Origin: Stentor coeruleus
Lineage: Eukaryota; Ciliophora; Heterotrichea; Heterotrichida; Stentoridae
DNA length: 20,567 bases
NCBI GenBank assembly: GCA_001970955.1
Contig: MPUH01001233.1
Coordinates: forward strand, 1-20,567
Direction of reading: 5' to 3'
Position numbers and translations under genes: made by a program. Below are positions 8,140-15,778 of this stretch, piece by piece (the stretch's first letter is position 1; each line of letters begins with the position of its first letter). Under the pieces are notes generated by a model. The model ran no database searches. It worked only from the letters and a program-made list of their open reading frames with translations, and was not told where the DNA came from.

Positions 8140-9831
8140 ATGGTTGTATTTATGTTGTTTCTTGTAAAAGCTCATGCTTCTGGGTTAAGTATAGATACAG
8201 GTAAAATCGCAGGTCTATCTTTTTTAGGCTTTGCGTGTACTTTGATAGTTTTTATGGGGGTATTAATACTAATGCGACCAAAGCATAAAGGGATAATCTC
8301 AAGTTTGATACATCTAACAACATTCATGAATTTCGTTCGTTATATTTCAGTTCTAAACCTAAACTTTTCATTATTCTACGTTCAGTTTTTTCATTCTTTT
8401 AGTATCATACAAGAAAAATACAAAACATTTGACCCAGATTATAGCTCTACATGGAATAATGTGCGATTATTCTCAACAAATTTCATAAAAAATAGCTTAA
8501 TCGATCTTATTGCAATAGGAGTCTTTATACTAATCTGTTTATGCATCCGTTTATTTTTTGTCAGATTCCGTGGACCACAACTTAATCGATTTGTAGTATT
8601 TATAGTTTACTGTTCAGCTGTTGAGCTTAGTTTATCAGCATTTCTTCAATTGAAAAATGTAAAATCTCCATAGCTTTCTTTCAATACTATTTTAGATGCT
8701 AGCGGTTCCATTATGGCTATATTTTACTTATCAGGTCTTTTAGTGCTTATTATAATGCAATTTATTTATATATATAAAACCTACTATGATTCTTGGCTTA
8801 TATTAGTAATAATAGAAGATTTTACTATTGAAAGAAGATCATATTGTTATTTATATTTACCTTTGATGATAACGACTAAAGTTATTTATTGTTGCCTTTT
8901 GGTTTTTTTAAGGGATGTTGATAAGTTAGTGCCTATTGTTGTTGGAGTTGTGAATTTTATGTTATGTAAGGAATATTTAGTTGTTTATTTACTTATTATT
9001 AAACCTTTTGTATTTAGGATCGATTTGTCTATTGTTGCAACTGAGCTTGTTTTAGAAGTTGTTTTTGCGTTTTTCCCTATGGTTTATGAGAGTGGTAATC
9101 TTTCATATACAGTTTTAGATATTTTAGTTGTTGCATTTTTTGGAGTTGGACTTTTTTTACTTGGATATAAAGCTTTATTAGATGCTAAAAATGATACTTC
9201 TTTAGATAAAAGAAGTGGAATAGCTAAAGTCTTTCCAGAAAACAAAAATATAAAAAATGGACCAGAAGCTACTTCGCATATAGGAATTGAGGAAAATCCT
9301 GGTTTTAATGGATTTGCCCATACTTTTAAGGAAAATGATAATGAGTTGACGTTTGATAATGGTTTAAATAAGAAAAGAATGTCTGTTATAAGTAATAAGG
9401 ATATAGCTTATCCTGTAGCAGTCAGGGATACTAATGATGATTTTATATATAGTACAGGAAATGAGATACTTCAAAGTAGAGGAAATCAGGAAAGCAAGAA
9501 ATATGCGAATAATCCTTTTGTATTAGAAAATATAAAAGCAGAAAATAACATATTTAATAAACATCAAAATTTTAAAACAAACTCGATTAGCCCTGAGCCA
9601 TACAAGAACCCTTATAGAAACCAAGATGAATCCTCACCATCATTTAAAAGTTCCCATTATGCCAAGTCTCAAATCAACAGTTTCGATGCCCCAAACTCAT
9701 TCGATAGCCCTCTCCAATCACCTCCAAAAAGCCGCTCACGTTTTTTAACCATACCTCGTCTCCAAATTCCCCATATCAGCATCAAGCCGAAAGTTAGCCT
9801 AAATCAATTCACTGTTAAAAAGTCGACTTGA
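8140..9831 (+). CDS. Polytopic membrane protein with long cytosolic tail, two exons
   Basis: Exons 8140-8658 and 8674-9831 are in frame across a 15-nt intron and encode about 558 residues. It begins with a hydrophobic, signal-peptide-like stretch (residues 1-14, ending near AHASG). About eight to nine further hydrophobic helices follow up to roughly residue 350, including FLGFACTLIVFMGVLIL, a pair around 120-170, and several after the splice. The remaining 200 residues are polar and disordered, rich in Ser, Asn, Pro and Lys, with several Ser-Pro pairs (ISPEP, SFDSPLQSPPKS), so probably a regulated cytosolic tail. The topology recalls the membrane part of TRP-like or cysteine-rich ciliate surface proteins, but the large ectodomain is absent and no family motif is seen. 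The second exon ends in TGA, with an in-frame TAA eleven codons later. The RABL3-like gene starts only 45 nt downstream. Confidence 0.82.
8659..8673 (+). other. 15-nt intron in the polytopic membrane protein gene
   Basis: The intron is GTAAAATCTCCATAG. It is a multiple of three and carries an in-frame TAG. Removing it joins QLKN to LSFNTILDASGSIMAIFY and links two hydrophobic reading frames that otherwise look like separate genes. Confidence 0.9.
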
Positions 9832-9876
9832 TTTCGATTAATATCTAATCATCCATTACAATAATTCACTATAAAA

Positions 9877-10446
9877 ATGAATAAATACTCCATATGTATA
9901 CTTGGAGATCATAGAGTAGGTAAAACCACTGTAGCCAAGACCATCTCTGAAGATAAAATCTCTAAACAAAGCCCAATCAATATCTTTGTCACAACTTATC
10001 ATTCAAAAATTTTAGAATTCTGGGATTTCTCAGGTAACCCAAAATACTCTCAATTAAGAAAACTTTTTTATAAACATTTCAATGGATACATGTTAGTATT
10101 TGATATGAGTAACAGGAATTCTTATAAAAATCTCAAAAAGTGGGAAAAAGAAATCAAGTCTTTTTGTGATGAAACTGATTCTCCAAAGATATTTGTTGGG
10201 ACAAAAGAAGATCTTGGGGTTTCTGAAAAGCTCAATAGAGAATTTACAACGGTTTGTAAAGGAAAAATAAATAAAGATGAATGGGAGAAATTTTTTGCCC
10301 GTGTTTTAGCTACTGATAATGGTAAAGTTTTATCTTTAAATGCTGATCTTGATGGTTATGAAGAAGAAAAATCACAAGGGTTTATTAGTAAAGTTAAGAA
10401 ATGGTGGCAGTCACAAGAACTACCTTTGGCCACCCCTCCAAAATAG
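9877..10446 (+). CDS. Rab-like small GTPase (RABL3-type)
   Basis: A 189-residue Ras-superfamily GTPase. The P-loop is GDHRVGKT (10-17) and the switch II start is WDFSGN (49-54), where most Rabs have WDTAGQ. The hydrophobic strand YMLVFDMSN (71-79) and NLKKWEKEI helix follow, then the base-binding motif as TKED (109-112) where NKxD is usual. There is no recognisable SAK/SAL motif and no C-terminal cysteine for prenylation. The FY..FNG..LVFD.SN..S..NL..W run is close to RABL3 and related Rab-like proteins, which work in vesicle or ciliary traffic and often lack lipid anchors. The catalytic Gln is replaced by Asn54, so GTP hydrolysis may be slow or need a partner. It is tightly packed: 45 nt from the upstream gene and 42 nt from the next. 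Superfamily is sure, subfamily probable. Confidence 0.85.
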   Translation: MNKYSICILGDHRVGKTTVAKTISEDKISKQSPINIFVTTYHSKILEFWDFSGNPKYSQLRKLFYKHFNGYMLVFDMSNRNSYKNLKKWEKEIKSFCDETDSPKIFVGTKEDLGVSEKLNREFTTVCKGKINKDEWEKFFARVLATDNGKVLSLNADLDGYEEEKSQGFISKVKKWWQSQELPLATPPK

Positions 10447-10488
10447 GTTTTTTTGACCTTAGTTCCAAGATAAAAACTTATAATATAA

Positions 10489-11717
10489 ATGGCAGACATC
10501 TGGAAAAATTGGAGCGAAAAGGAAAAACAAGGCTTTTATGCTTGTATTGCTCTAGAATCAGAACAAAAAGCTTTACAGAGTTTTTTGAGCCAGTTAAGGA
10601 AAACAATGGGTAGAGAAAGTACTGAGAAAATCAAAAACCTTTATTATAAAGCGATAATTACTGTCAAAAAAATATGTGAAAATGCTGGGATTGACCTTGA
10701 GCACACTTTGCCTGAACCGAAATTTTTTGATGTAAACAGTTTTGAAATNCTGGGATTGACCTTGAGCACACTTTGCCTGAACCGAAATTTTTTGATGTAA
10801 ACAGTTTTGAAATAACAAATAATGATAACCCGAGTACATTAAAAAAAGAAGTTAGGAACTTATCGAAAAACAGAGTATTTTTTTCTGTGAGGTTTATGTA
10901 GAATTGTATGAAAGCTTTGGAAATGGCTATAAACAGTAAACATAAAAATAAATCATTGCTTGGAATACAGAGTTTATTAAAACCAAATGATGGGGAAGTT
11001 ATATGCCAGTTCTGTGGGAAGATCAGGAAGAAATGGGGAAGTACATATATTTTAAAGTAAGAGATAGATAGAGGTGTACAAGATTCATTGGTTGTCCAGT
11101 TGTTGCCTTTGAATTCGTATTTTCATAAAGCATTGGTTAGGCAAGGGTTTAATCCTAGGATAGAATTGTATACACGTTCTAATAGGATGCTAGTAGAGAT
11201 AATAGAACACTTAAAGAATAAGTTCAATCCATCTTATATCGAGAACTCCCAAGCTGAGTACACAATAACCCTACTTGCGCCTTGGGAAGGGAAACTTATA
11301 GAATATAGTAGAAATCAAGAAAAAATCACAATTGGTGATGTGCATTTAAGCTTAGAAAGCCCTATACCTTGGCAACTTTATTATATATGGAAACCAGTTG
11401 GAAGTGTTTATAATGAACCTTCAGACCATAGTTTTATATCAAATTCTATGTACACGCTTATTGAAGAACAGTCTAATTCTATGACTTTTATACAAGATCC
11501 AGTACCGAAACATGAAGAAAAAGCCTCATTAGGAAACTTTAAACAACTTTTTAATAAGCCAACACATGAAACTTTTTCTAAATGCGAAGATGAACCTAAG
11601 TTATTCCCTGGGCTTAAAGAGTTGCATCTTGATAAAAGTTTGACTGAGTTTAGAGAAGAACATGGAGAAAGTATGTTTTCAGCGTATTTTTCATTCCATA
11701 AACACCCTAATTGTTGA
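10489..11717 (+). CDS. SANT-domain protein of the Cramped/CRAMP1/TKI1 type, three exons
   Basis: Exons 10489-10886, 10902-11056 and 11072-11717. Discounting the 65-base assembly duplication (64 bases plus N), exactly 378 codons remain, about 377 residues. Residues about 4-65 form a SANT/Myb-like domain (WKNWSEKEKQGFY..., then KIKNLYYKAI in helix 3). A short Cys-x2-Cys piece (CQFCGK) follows. The C-terminal half (from about residue 168) has VVQLLPLNS..HKAL...GFNPRIELYTRSN..L.EII.HL, then APWEGKLIEYSR...KITIGDVHLSLESP..WQLYYIW. This order matches, from memory of the family, the conserved parts of Cramped/CRAMP1 and plant TSL-kinase-interacting proteins. Those are nuclear chromatin regulators; animal CRAMP1 is linked to linker-histone expression. 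The first intron separates SANT and CxxC parts. The frame ends at TGA with an in-frame TAA a few codons on. Family assignment is probable; an H1-related role in this organism is inference. Confidence 0.75.
10685..10748. repeat. Direct repeat copy 1 flanking single N inside the SANT gene
   Basis: These 64 bases are repeated exactly at 10750-10813 across the N at 10749. They lie within exon 1. Because 65 is not a multiple of three, the duplicate breaks the frame; removing one copy plus N restores ...NSFEITNNDNPS. This is strong evidence that the duplication is an assembly artefact. Confidence 0.92.
10750..10813. repeat. Direct repeat copy 2 flanking single N inside the SANT gene
   Basis: Identical to 10685-10748; either copy can be discarded to recover the coding frame. 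Confidence 0.92.
10887..10901 (+). other. 15-nt intron 1 of the CRAMP1-like gene
   Basis: The intron is GTGAGGTTTATGTAG, with a GTGAG donor rather than GTAAG. It contains an in-frame TAG. Removal joins RVFFS to NCMKALEMAIN and keeps the frame open. Confidence 0.9.
11057..11071 (+). other. 15-nt intron 2 of the CRAMP1-like gene
   Basis: The intron is GTAAGAGATAGATAG, starting with an in-frame TAA after the AAG codon. Removal joins STYILK to GVQDSLVVQLLPLN, immediately before the conserved C-terminal region. Confidence 0.92.
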
Positions 11718-11827
11718 GTAAATGATGTTTAATTAGCTTCTTTTTGTGTATATTGTATTGAAAAATATGATTATATAGGATATTATAACATAAGTTGTTA
11801 GTTAATTTGGATTTTTTATTAAGAAAA
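11718..11827. other. Short convergent intergenic region
   Basis: A 110-base spacer between the SANT gene (+) and the first paralogue gene (-). The + strand is T/G-rich after the stop. No hairpin terminator was seen. Confidence 0.4.
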
Positions 11828-12558
11828 TCACATTACAGGCCAGAATTTCTGCACAATTTCCACCGGTTTTGTCAAGTTTTCAGCTGCAGCCTGCACACCT
11901 CTCTGCTGTAAAACCTGTGAAAAAGGGGACATTTTCGATTCATAAACAATTTTCCTCACAACCCCTGGAACATTACTAGCAATCCCTATCATTTCTTCTA
12001 ATTCTTCAGGCATAGAACTAATAGCCTTCTTATTTTCATTCACAATCCTAAATGCTTCAAGCATATCCTTCATCAAATAATTACCTTCAATAACCCTCTT
12101 AGCAACCTCTGTATTTCCCTCGCATTATCAATATCTTCTTTAAAAACCTTACAACATGCTAATTTTCTAGGAATCCCATTAACAGTATTCATAAAATCAA
12201 CAAAAATCTCAACAAGTCCAACAAACAACTTATTAACCCTCTTAGAAACCAAAATAATATAAGGATAATCTATCTTCAAAGTTACAATACTACATATATT
12301 CCCTTTACCAGCAGCAGATAAAATTGTTAAAATCATTGAAATAATTGTTTCTATATTCGGGTAAAATTCCCATAACGACCGACCTCCCAGAGCTTCAATT
12401 AAATCAATCGTTTTTAAATAAATTTCAGTTCTTTGTTTTTCTATAGCTTTCATAGAATGTTCTAAGCTTGAATAATAATCATCATTCATTTTTTGACCTA
12501 CAAACATAAGTAATTGTCCTGGTTTTTGGTTTGGGATATAAGAATGCTTAAGTCCCAT
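11828..12558 (-). CDS. Unknown protein with MGxxxS start, paralogue B (frame break)
   Basis: Read from 12558 down, about 160 residues are open, then the frame hits TGA-TGA near 12073; the C-terminal 80 residues continue in another frame to 11828. The start MGLKHSYIP fits N-myristoylation (Gly2, Ser6). Matches to the neighbouring gene at 12623-13369 include PGQ.L...G near the start, LG.R.LWE..PN in the middle, and QQ..(x)QA....L..P..IV..FWP at the end. Two repairs fit. (a) One base is missing in the GGG run at 12117-12119; the corrected frame then reads TEVAKRVIEG.Y, which aligns with KEVTEKLINEGY of the paralogue. (b) A 17-nt intron, GTAATTATTTGATGAAG (12068-12084), gives LLK-DMLEAF. I lean to (a) because of the paralogue match. 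No known domain; mostly alpha-helical; function unknown. It may be a young pseudogene. Confidence 0.7.
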
Positions 12559-12622
12559 TTAATATATATAAAAAAAATTATAATCTAACTAATAATGATA
12601 AAATAAAATTGCGCAAAAGTAA

Positions 12623-13369
12623 CTAGTTTAAGTAAGTATAAGGCCAGAAATATGTTACTATTGTTTCAGGTGAAGAAAGACCTTCAAACATTGCTTGGGC
12701 AGCTTGTTGGATGATTTTATCTATCTGTGGGGGGATTTTACTTTCATCAAAAACGGTCGTTATATCACTTTTTAATACTGCGGATAAATGTATCAGTTTA
12801 TCCATATTGCTTATAGATTTTCTTATGAGAATAAATTTTTTATCAATAATTTCTACACAAGTTATCATTCATTCAGTAGTATAGCCTTCATTAATGAGCT
12901 TTTCAGTTACTTCTTTATAGATTGATTTTAGTCTAGGCTCGATTATTTGTAAGTCAAAATTATTTTTGAGTTCCTGCATGCATTTTTTAAATGATTCTAC
13001 TGTGTTCACGTAATCAGTGTAATCTATCTTTAGAAGGCGGAGTTTATATGAGAAAACATTAGCTTCGAAGTTGATATAAGGAGACTCTTCTTGCCAAGCT
13101 ATACTATGAATGAATGCTTTTCCATTTGTTGAGAGGACTACTATTAACAATCTCATAACTTCTTGAAAATTAGGACAGCGTTCCCATAGTTTTCTTGCTC
13201 CAAGGCTTCTGAGAAAATCAGTAAACCTTAAGTCGACCTACGTTCTAACAAACACGATTCTTTGAATGTTAGCTTCTTGGGTCATATAGAAAATGTCTAT
13301 TTCATCTATGCCGATAAGTTTGAGGACTTGCCCAGGGTATGAAGGAAGAATACTTGATGTGCTACCCAT
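12623..13369 (-). CDS. Unknown protein with MGxxxS start, paralogue A (in-frame TGA)
   Basis: The start at 13369 gives MGSTSSILPSYPGQVLKLIG, a good N-myristoylation signal and a clear match to paralogue B. A 15-nt intron (13227-13241, GTAGGTCGACTTAAG) removes an in-frame TAG and joins FVRT to FTDFLRSLGARKLWERCPN, which aligns with paralogue B's KTIDLIEALGGRSLWEFYPN. The frame then runs to a TGA at 12869-12871, immediately followed in the same frame by ATG and 80 more residues ending ...PETIVTYFWP plus a short tail and TAG. The C-terminal match to paralogue B shows both pieces belong to one ancestral protein of about 243 residues. No GT-AG intron that would skip the TGA is visible. So this is readthrough, a base error, or a decaying copy. 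Helical, no known domain, probably a cytosolic-face membrane protein if lipidated. Confidence 0.7.
13227..13241 (-). other. 15-nt intron in paralogue A
   Basis: On the minus strand this reads GTAGGTCGACTTAAG, with an AAG acceptor. It is supported by removal of an in-frame TAG and by the alignment of the joined protein with paralogue B, which lacks an intron there. Confidence 0.75.
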
Positions 13370-13542
13370 TTTTAGGAAATTTATAGGGAAAATGTTTGAT
13401 GTTCAAGATAAAATTTTAGGATTTTGGGTTAGAAAAGTGATAAGTAAGGTTTGTCATAAGTGAATTTTATATAGGATTATGAATGAATTTAACAATTAAA
13501 ACAGGCTTGTAAGAAAGAGTTATAGGATTATTAATTATGAGT

Positions 13543-13605
13543 TAGGATTAGTTTTTATAATTTAAATTGAAGTTAATTTGATATTAGAAGTTGTTGAGCT
13601 TTGGG
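13543..13605. repeat. Direct repeat copy 1 flanking single N (assembly overlap)
   Basis: These 63 bases recur at 13615-13677 across the N at 13606. Just outside, copy 2 carries an extra TAGG relative to copy 1 (GTTAGGTAGGATTAG against GTTAGGATTAG), suggesting two alleles or a small indel error. Confidence 0.8.
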
Positions 13606-13614
13606 NAAGTTAGG

Positions 13615-13677
13615 TAGGATTAGTTTTTATAATTTAAATTGAAGTTAATTTGATATTAGAAGTTGTTGAGCTTTGGG
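13615..13677. repeat. Direct repeat copy 2 flanking single N (assembly overlap)
   Basis: Second copy of the 13543-13605 segment, preceded by a 4-base TAGG difference. Confidence 0.8.
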
Positions 13678-14025
13678 TTTTTATAATAAAATCCTTGGGT
13701 TGTAATTTGTAATTTTTAAAGGAAACCATAACCTTTAAATGTTTTATAAAAAAAAATAGTCATAAATCAAAGCAATTTTATTAAAGCCTCTAATGCTTAT
13801 AAAAGTAGAAATTAATTACCAGCAATAGTAATCTCATATCACATTTATCTAAAAAATATTCCACTTTAACAAAGGCTTTATTAGTTAAATTTTATACAAA
13901 ACATTCTAATTTTTTTGAAGAAAAAATAGACATTGATATTTTTTTTATCATGAAGATACATTGATCCTACCAAATGAAAACTCTTAAATAATTTATTATT
14001 CTCTGTACAAATATATATATTTACA

Positions 14026-14817
14026 CTATTCATCTTGATAAAAATTTACCAAACTCACTTTCTCCGAACCCAAAATTTCTTTAACCTGTTTTGTCATGCC
14101 AAAAATCAAAGAATTGCAAAATCCATCAAGTTTAAAAAAGAAATACGCTATCATTTTCACCCATAACGGAGGATCAACACCTAAAATCTGAATTATACGG
14201 ACAACTGTAATAGGTAAGAAAATAACAAGCATAATTACAGGATAAAACTTAATACGATTAATAAAGCTCATATCATAAACCGATGAATTAAATTTTTTCG
14301 CTGTCAATGTTAAAATTGTCGCTATAATCCCAATACAACACCAAAGTGGTATAAAATAAATGCCAAATCTCCAATGGATTTGTTTAACCCAACATTGTCC
14401 ATCTGTACTTGTATATGCATTAAACATAAAAGGTATTAGAGATACAATAAAACTAATAAGGACAATGATATAAAAAGAAATTTTCATATAACTTCTTGGC
14501 TCTATTGCACTTTCAGTAACTTGTAAGTATATCATAAGAGATATGTTTGTAAGCCAAATCATGGTGCAAAGATTAAAAAATACTATAAAACCTGCTTGAA
14601 GTTCACATAAAATAGAATCAGGAGCATTAAGATTGAAAGGTAAAGCTTGAGAAATACTCCCTCCAAGGTCAAAAATGGTAAGGATGAGTATTGTTGAACC
14701 GGCGAAACCACGTAATCTTTTGTGCTTTATGTATAAGAATATTATAGAGACGGAGCCTAATATACTCAAAAATGATGGGATTAGTAATGATAAGTATATT
14801 AGGAAATCGTCTGACAT
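14026..14817 (-). CDS. Seven-transmembrane receptor, cAMP-receptor-like (cAR/CRL type)
   Basis: A 263-residue protein with seven evenly spaced hydrophobic helices and short loops. The layout is: a short N-terminus; helix 1 at about 5-28; a basic loop IKHKRLRGFAGS; helix 2 with a TIFDLGGSISQ core; an extracellular Cys before helix 3 (CELQAG); helices 4 and 5 separated by a loop with a second Cys (GQCWVKQ); helices 6 and 7; then LIFGMTKQVKEI as helix 8. A Cys pair between helix 3 and the second extracellular loop, the IFDLG core of helix 2 and the LDGFCNSLIFG end of helix 7 match the cAMP-receptor-like class known from Dictyostelium and found in ciliates. The tail is very short (about 15 residues), with little room for phosphorylation. 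It would act at the plasma or ciliary membrane through G proteins; the ligand cannot be told. Confidence 0.85.
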   Translation of the reverse strand: MSDDFLIYLSLLIPSFLSILGSVSIIFLYIKHKRLRGFAGSTILILTIFDLGGSISQALPFNLNAPDSILCELQAGFIVFFNLCTMIWLTNISLMIYLQVTESAIEPRSYMKISFYIIVLISFIVSLIPFMFNAYTSTDGQCWVKQIHWRFGIYFIPLWCCIGIIATILTLTAKKFNSSVYDMSFINRIKFYPVIMLVIFLPITVVRIIQILGVDPPLWVKMIAYFFFKLDGFCNSLIFGMTKQVKEILGSEKVSLVNFYQDE

Positions 14818-15255
14818 ATTTTATTAATTTTATGATAGGAAAGGGTTGTTGATTTAACTATTGGTAAGGTTTAATTGAAAAATACTTGATTTGACATTTT
14901 TTGTATAGAAAGGCTTAGAATATTGTAAAAATTGTGAATATATAGTTTTGTTATAGTTTTATGATGGAACTTTTGAAATGAGATTCTAACATTTTTATTT
15001 GTTGTTAATATTATTTGTGTGTAGTTTTATGAGAATTTCTTTGAATAAGCTAAAATATTTCATGGAATTTTAAAAAATAGTTAACGGGTGAATAAACGAT
15101 TTTTTAATAGTATAAGAAGTAGTTATGTCATAATTTGATAGATATACTGAGAATATTTTTCTTACTATTAATGCTTTATATATAATTCATCAATTTATAA
15201 TATCTATCTAGCTTATAATAATTTTCTCCATTACAAATTTTATTCATAAAAATTT

Positions 15256-15297
15256 TCTTTCTATCTAAATAACTTATAAATTTCATCTTCTTAATCC
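15256..15297. repeat. Direct repeat copy 1 flanking single N (assembly overlap)
   Basis: These 42 bases recur at 15299-15340 across the N at 15298 with two differences (AACTTAT against AAATTAT, and TTAATCC against TTAACCC). Allelic or error variation at an unmerged overlap. Confidence 0.75.
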
Positions 15298-15298
15298 N

Positions 15299-15340
15299 TC
15301 TTTCTATCTAAATAAATTATAAATTTCATCTTCTTAACCC
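15299..15340. repeat. Direct repeat copy 2 flanking single N (assembly overlap)
   Basis: Second copy of 15256-15297, two substitutions. Confidence 0.75.
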
Positions 15341-15560
15341 TAAAGTAATCTTCAAAACAAAAATCTCGTATCTTATTATCTTAAATCACCCTAATCATTA
15401 TTAATTATTATATTTATCTTTACTAACAACCTTAGACTAATATTTTTCTTAGCAACAATTCTCATTTTCTGTTCTTAGCTTAAATTCAGTTAATTCGTTT
15501 TAAAATCTTCACTAAATCTATTATCCAAATGGTTATCTCACATTTTTTTAAGTCTCAAAG

Positions 15561-15599
15561 CGAATAGATTCTAATTTCATTATCAAATTCAGACTTTTC
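15561..15599. repeat. Direct repeat copy 1 flanking single N (assembly overlap)
   Basis: These 39 bases recur exactly at 15601-15639 across the N at 15600. Confidence 0.8.
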
Positions 15600-15600
15600 N

Positions 15601-15639
15601 CGAATAGATTCTAATTTCATTATCAAATTCAGACTTTTC
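15601..15639. repeat. Direct repeat copy 2 flanking single N (assembly overlap)
   Basis: Exact second copy of 15561-15599. Confidence 0.8.
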
Positions 15640-15778
15640 ATAATAAATTTTAACATAAGCTTTCATGAATAATTATAAAAACCCTATCAAGCCTTTAAAT
15701 CAATCAAATAATAACCAATCATATCTAACACATCCATCCCATTAAAATTTCATATAATCTTAAAACCCTATAATTTAT

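Larger units (their letters stand above)
13370..14025. other. Intergenic with assembly duplication
   Basis: Spacer between the start of paralogue A (-) and the end of the 7TM gene (-). The part to about 13700 is G-rich on the + strand (5' flank of a minus gene) and the rest is C-richer (3' flank). It holds direct repeats of 63 bases around the N at 13606. No gene was seen; the A9 tract near 13748 is simple sequence. Confidence 0.5.
14818..15778. other. Long intergenic region with two assembly duplications
   Basis: At 961 bases this is the longest gene-free stretch. 14818-15130 is G/T-rich and C-poor on the + strand, the 5' flank of the minus-strand 7TM gene. 15180-15778 is C/T/A-rich and nearly G-free, the 3' flank of the minus-strand PH-LRR gene. 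Two single-N joins with direct repeats lie in the second half. No long open frame, hairpin or tandem repeat was found. A small noncoding gene cannot be excluded. Confidence 0.5.

Noticed and set aside
8140-8673. Two separate membrane protein genes, 8140-8673 and 8713-9831.
   Set aside because: They are in the same frame, the stop lies inside a perfect 15-nt GT-AG segment, and the gap reads through openly once it is removed.
10401-10613. A + strand ORF overlapping the RABL3-like and SANT genes.
   Set aside because: It is in another frame across the end of one well-supported gene and the start of the next, with no recognisable content.
12869-12871. TGA decoded as tryptophan, as in Blepharisma.
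   Set aside because: No other internal TGA is needed in about 15 genes, the Trp codons checked are TGG, and genes at 9831, 11717 and 11828 appear to end at TGA. One site cannot support a code change.
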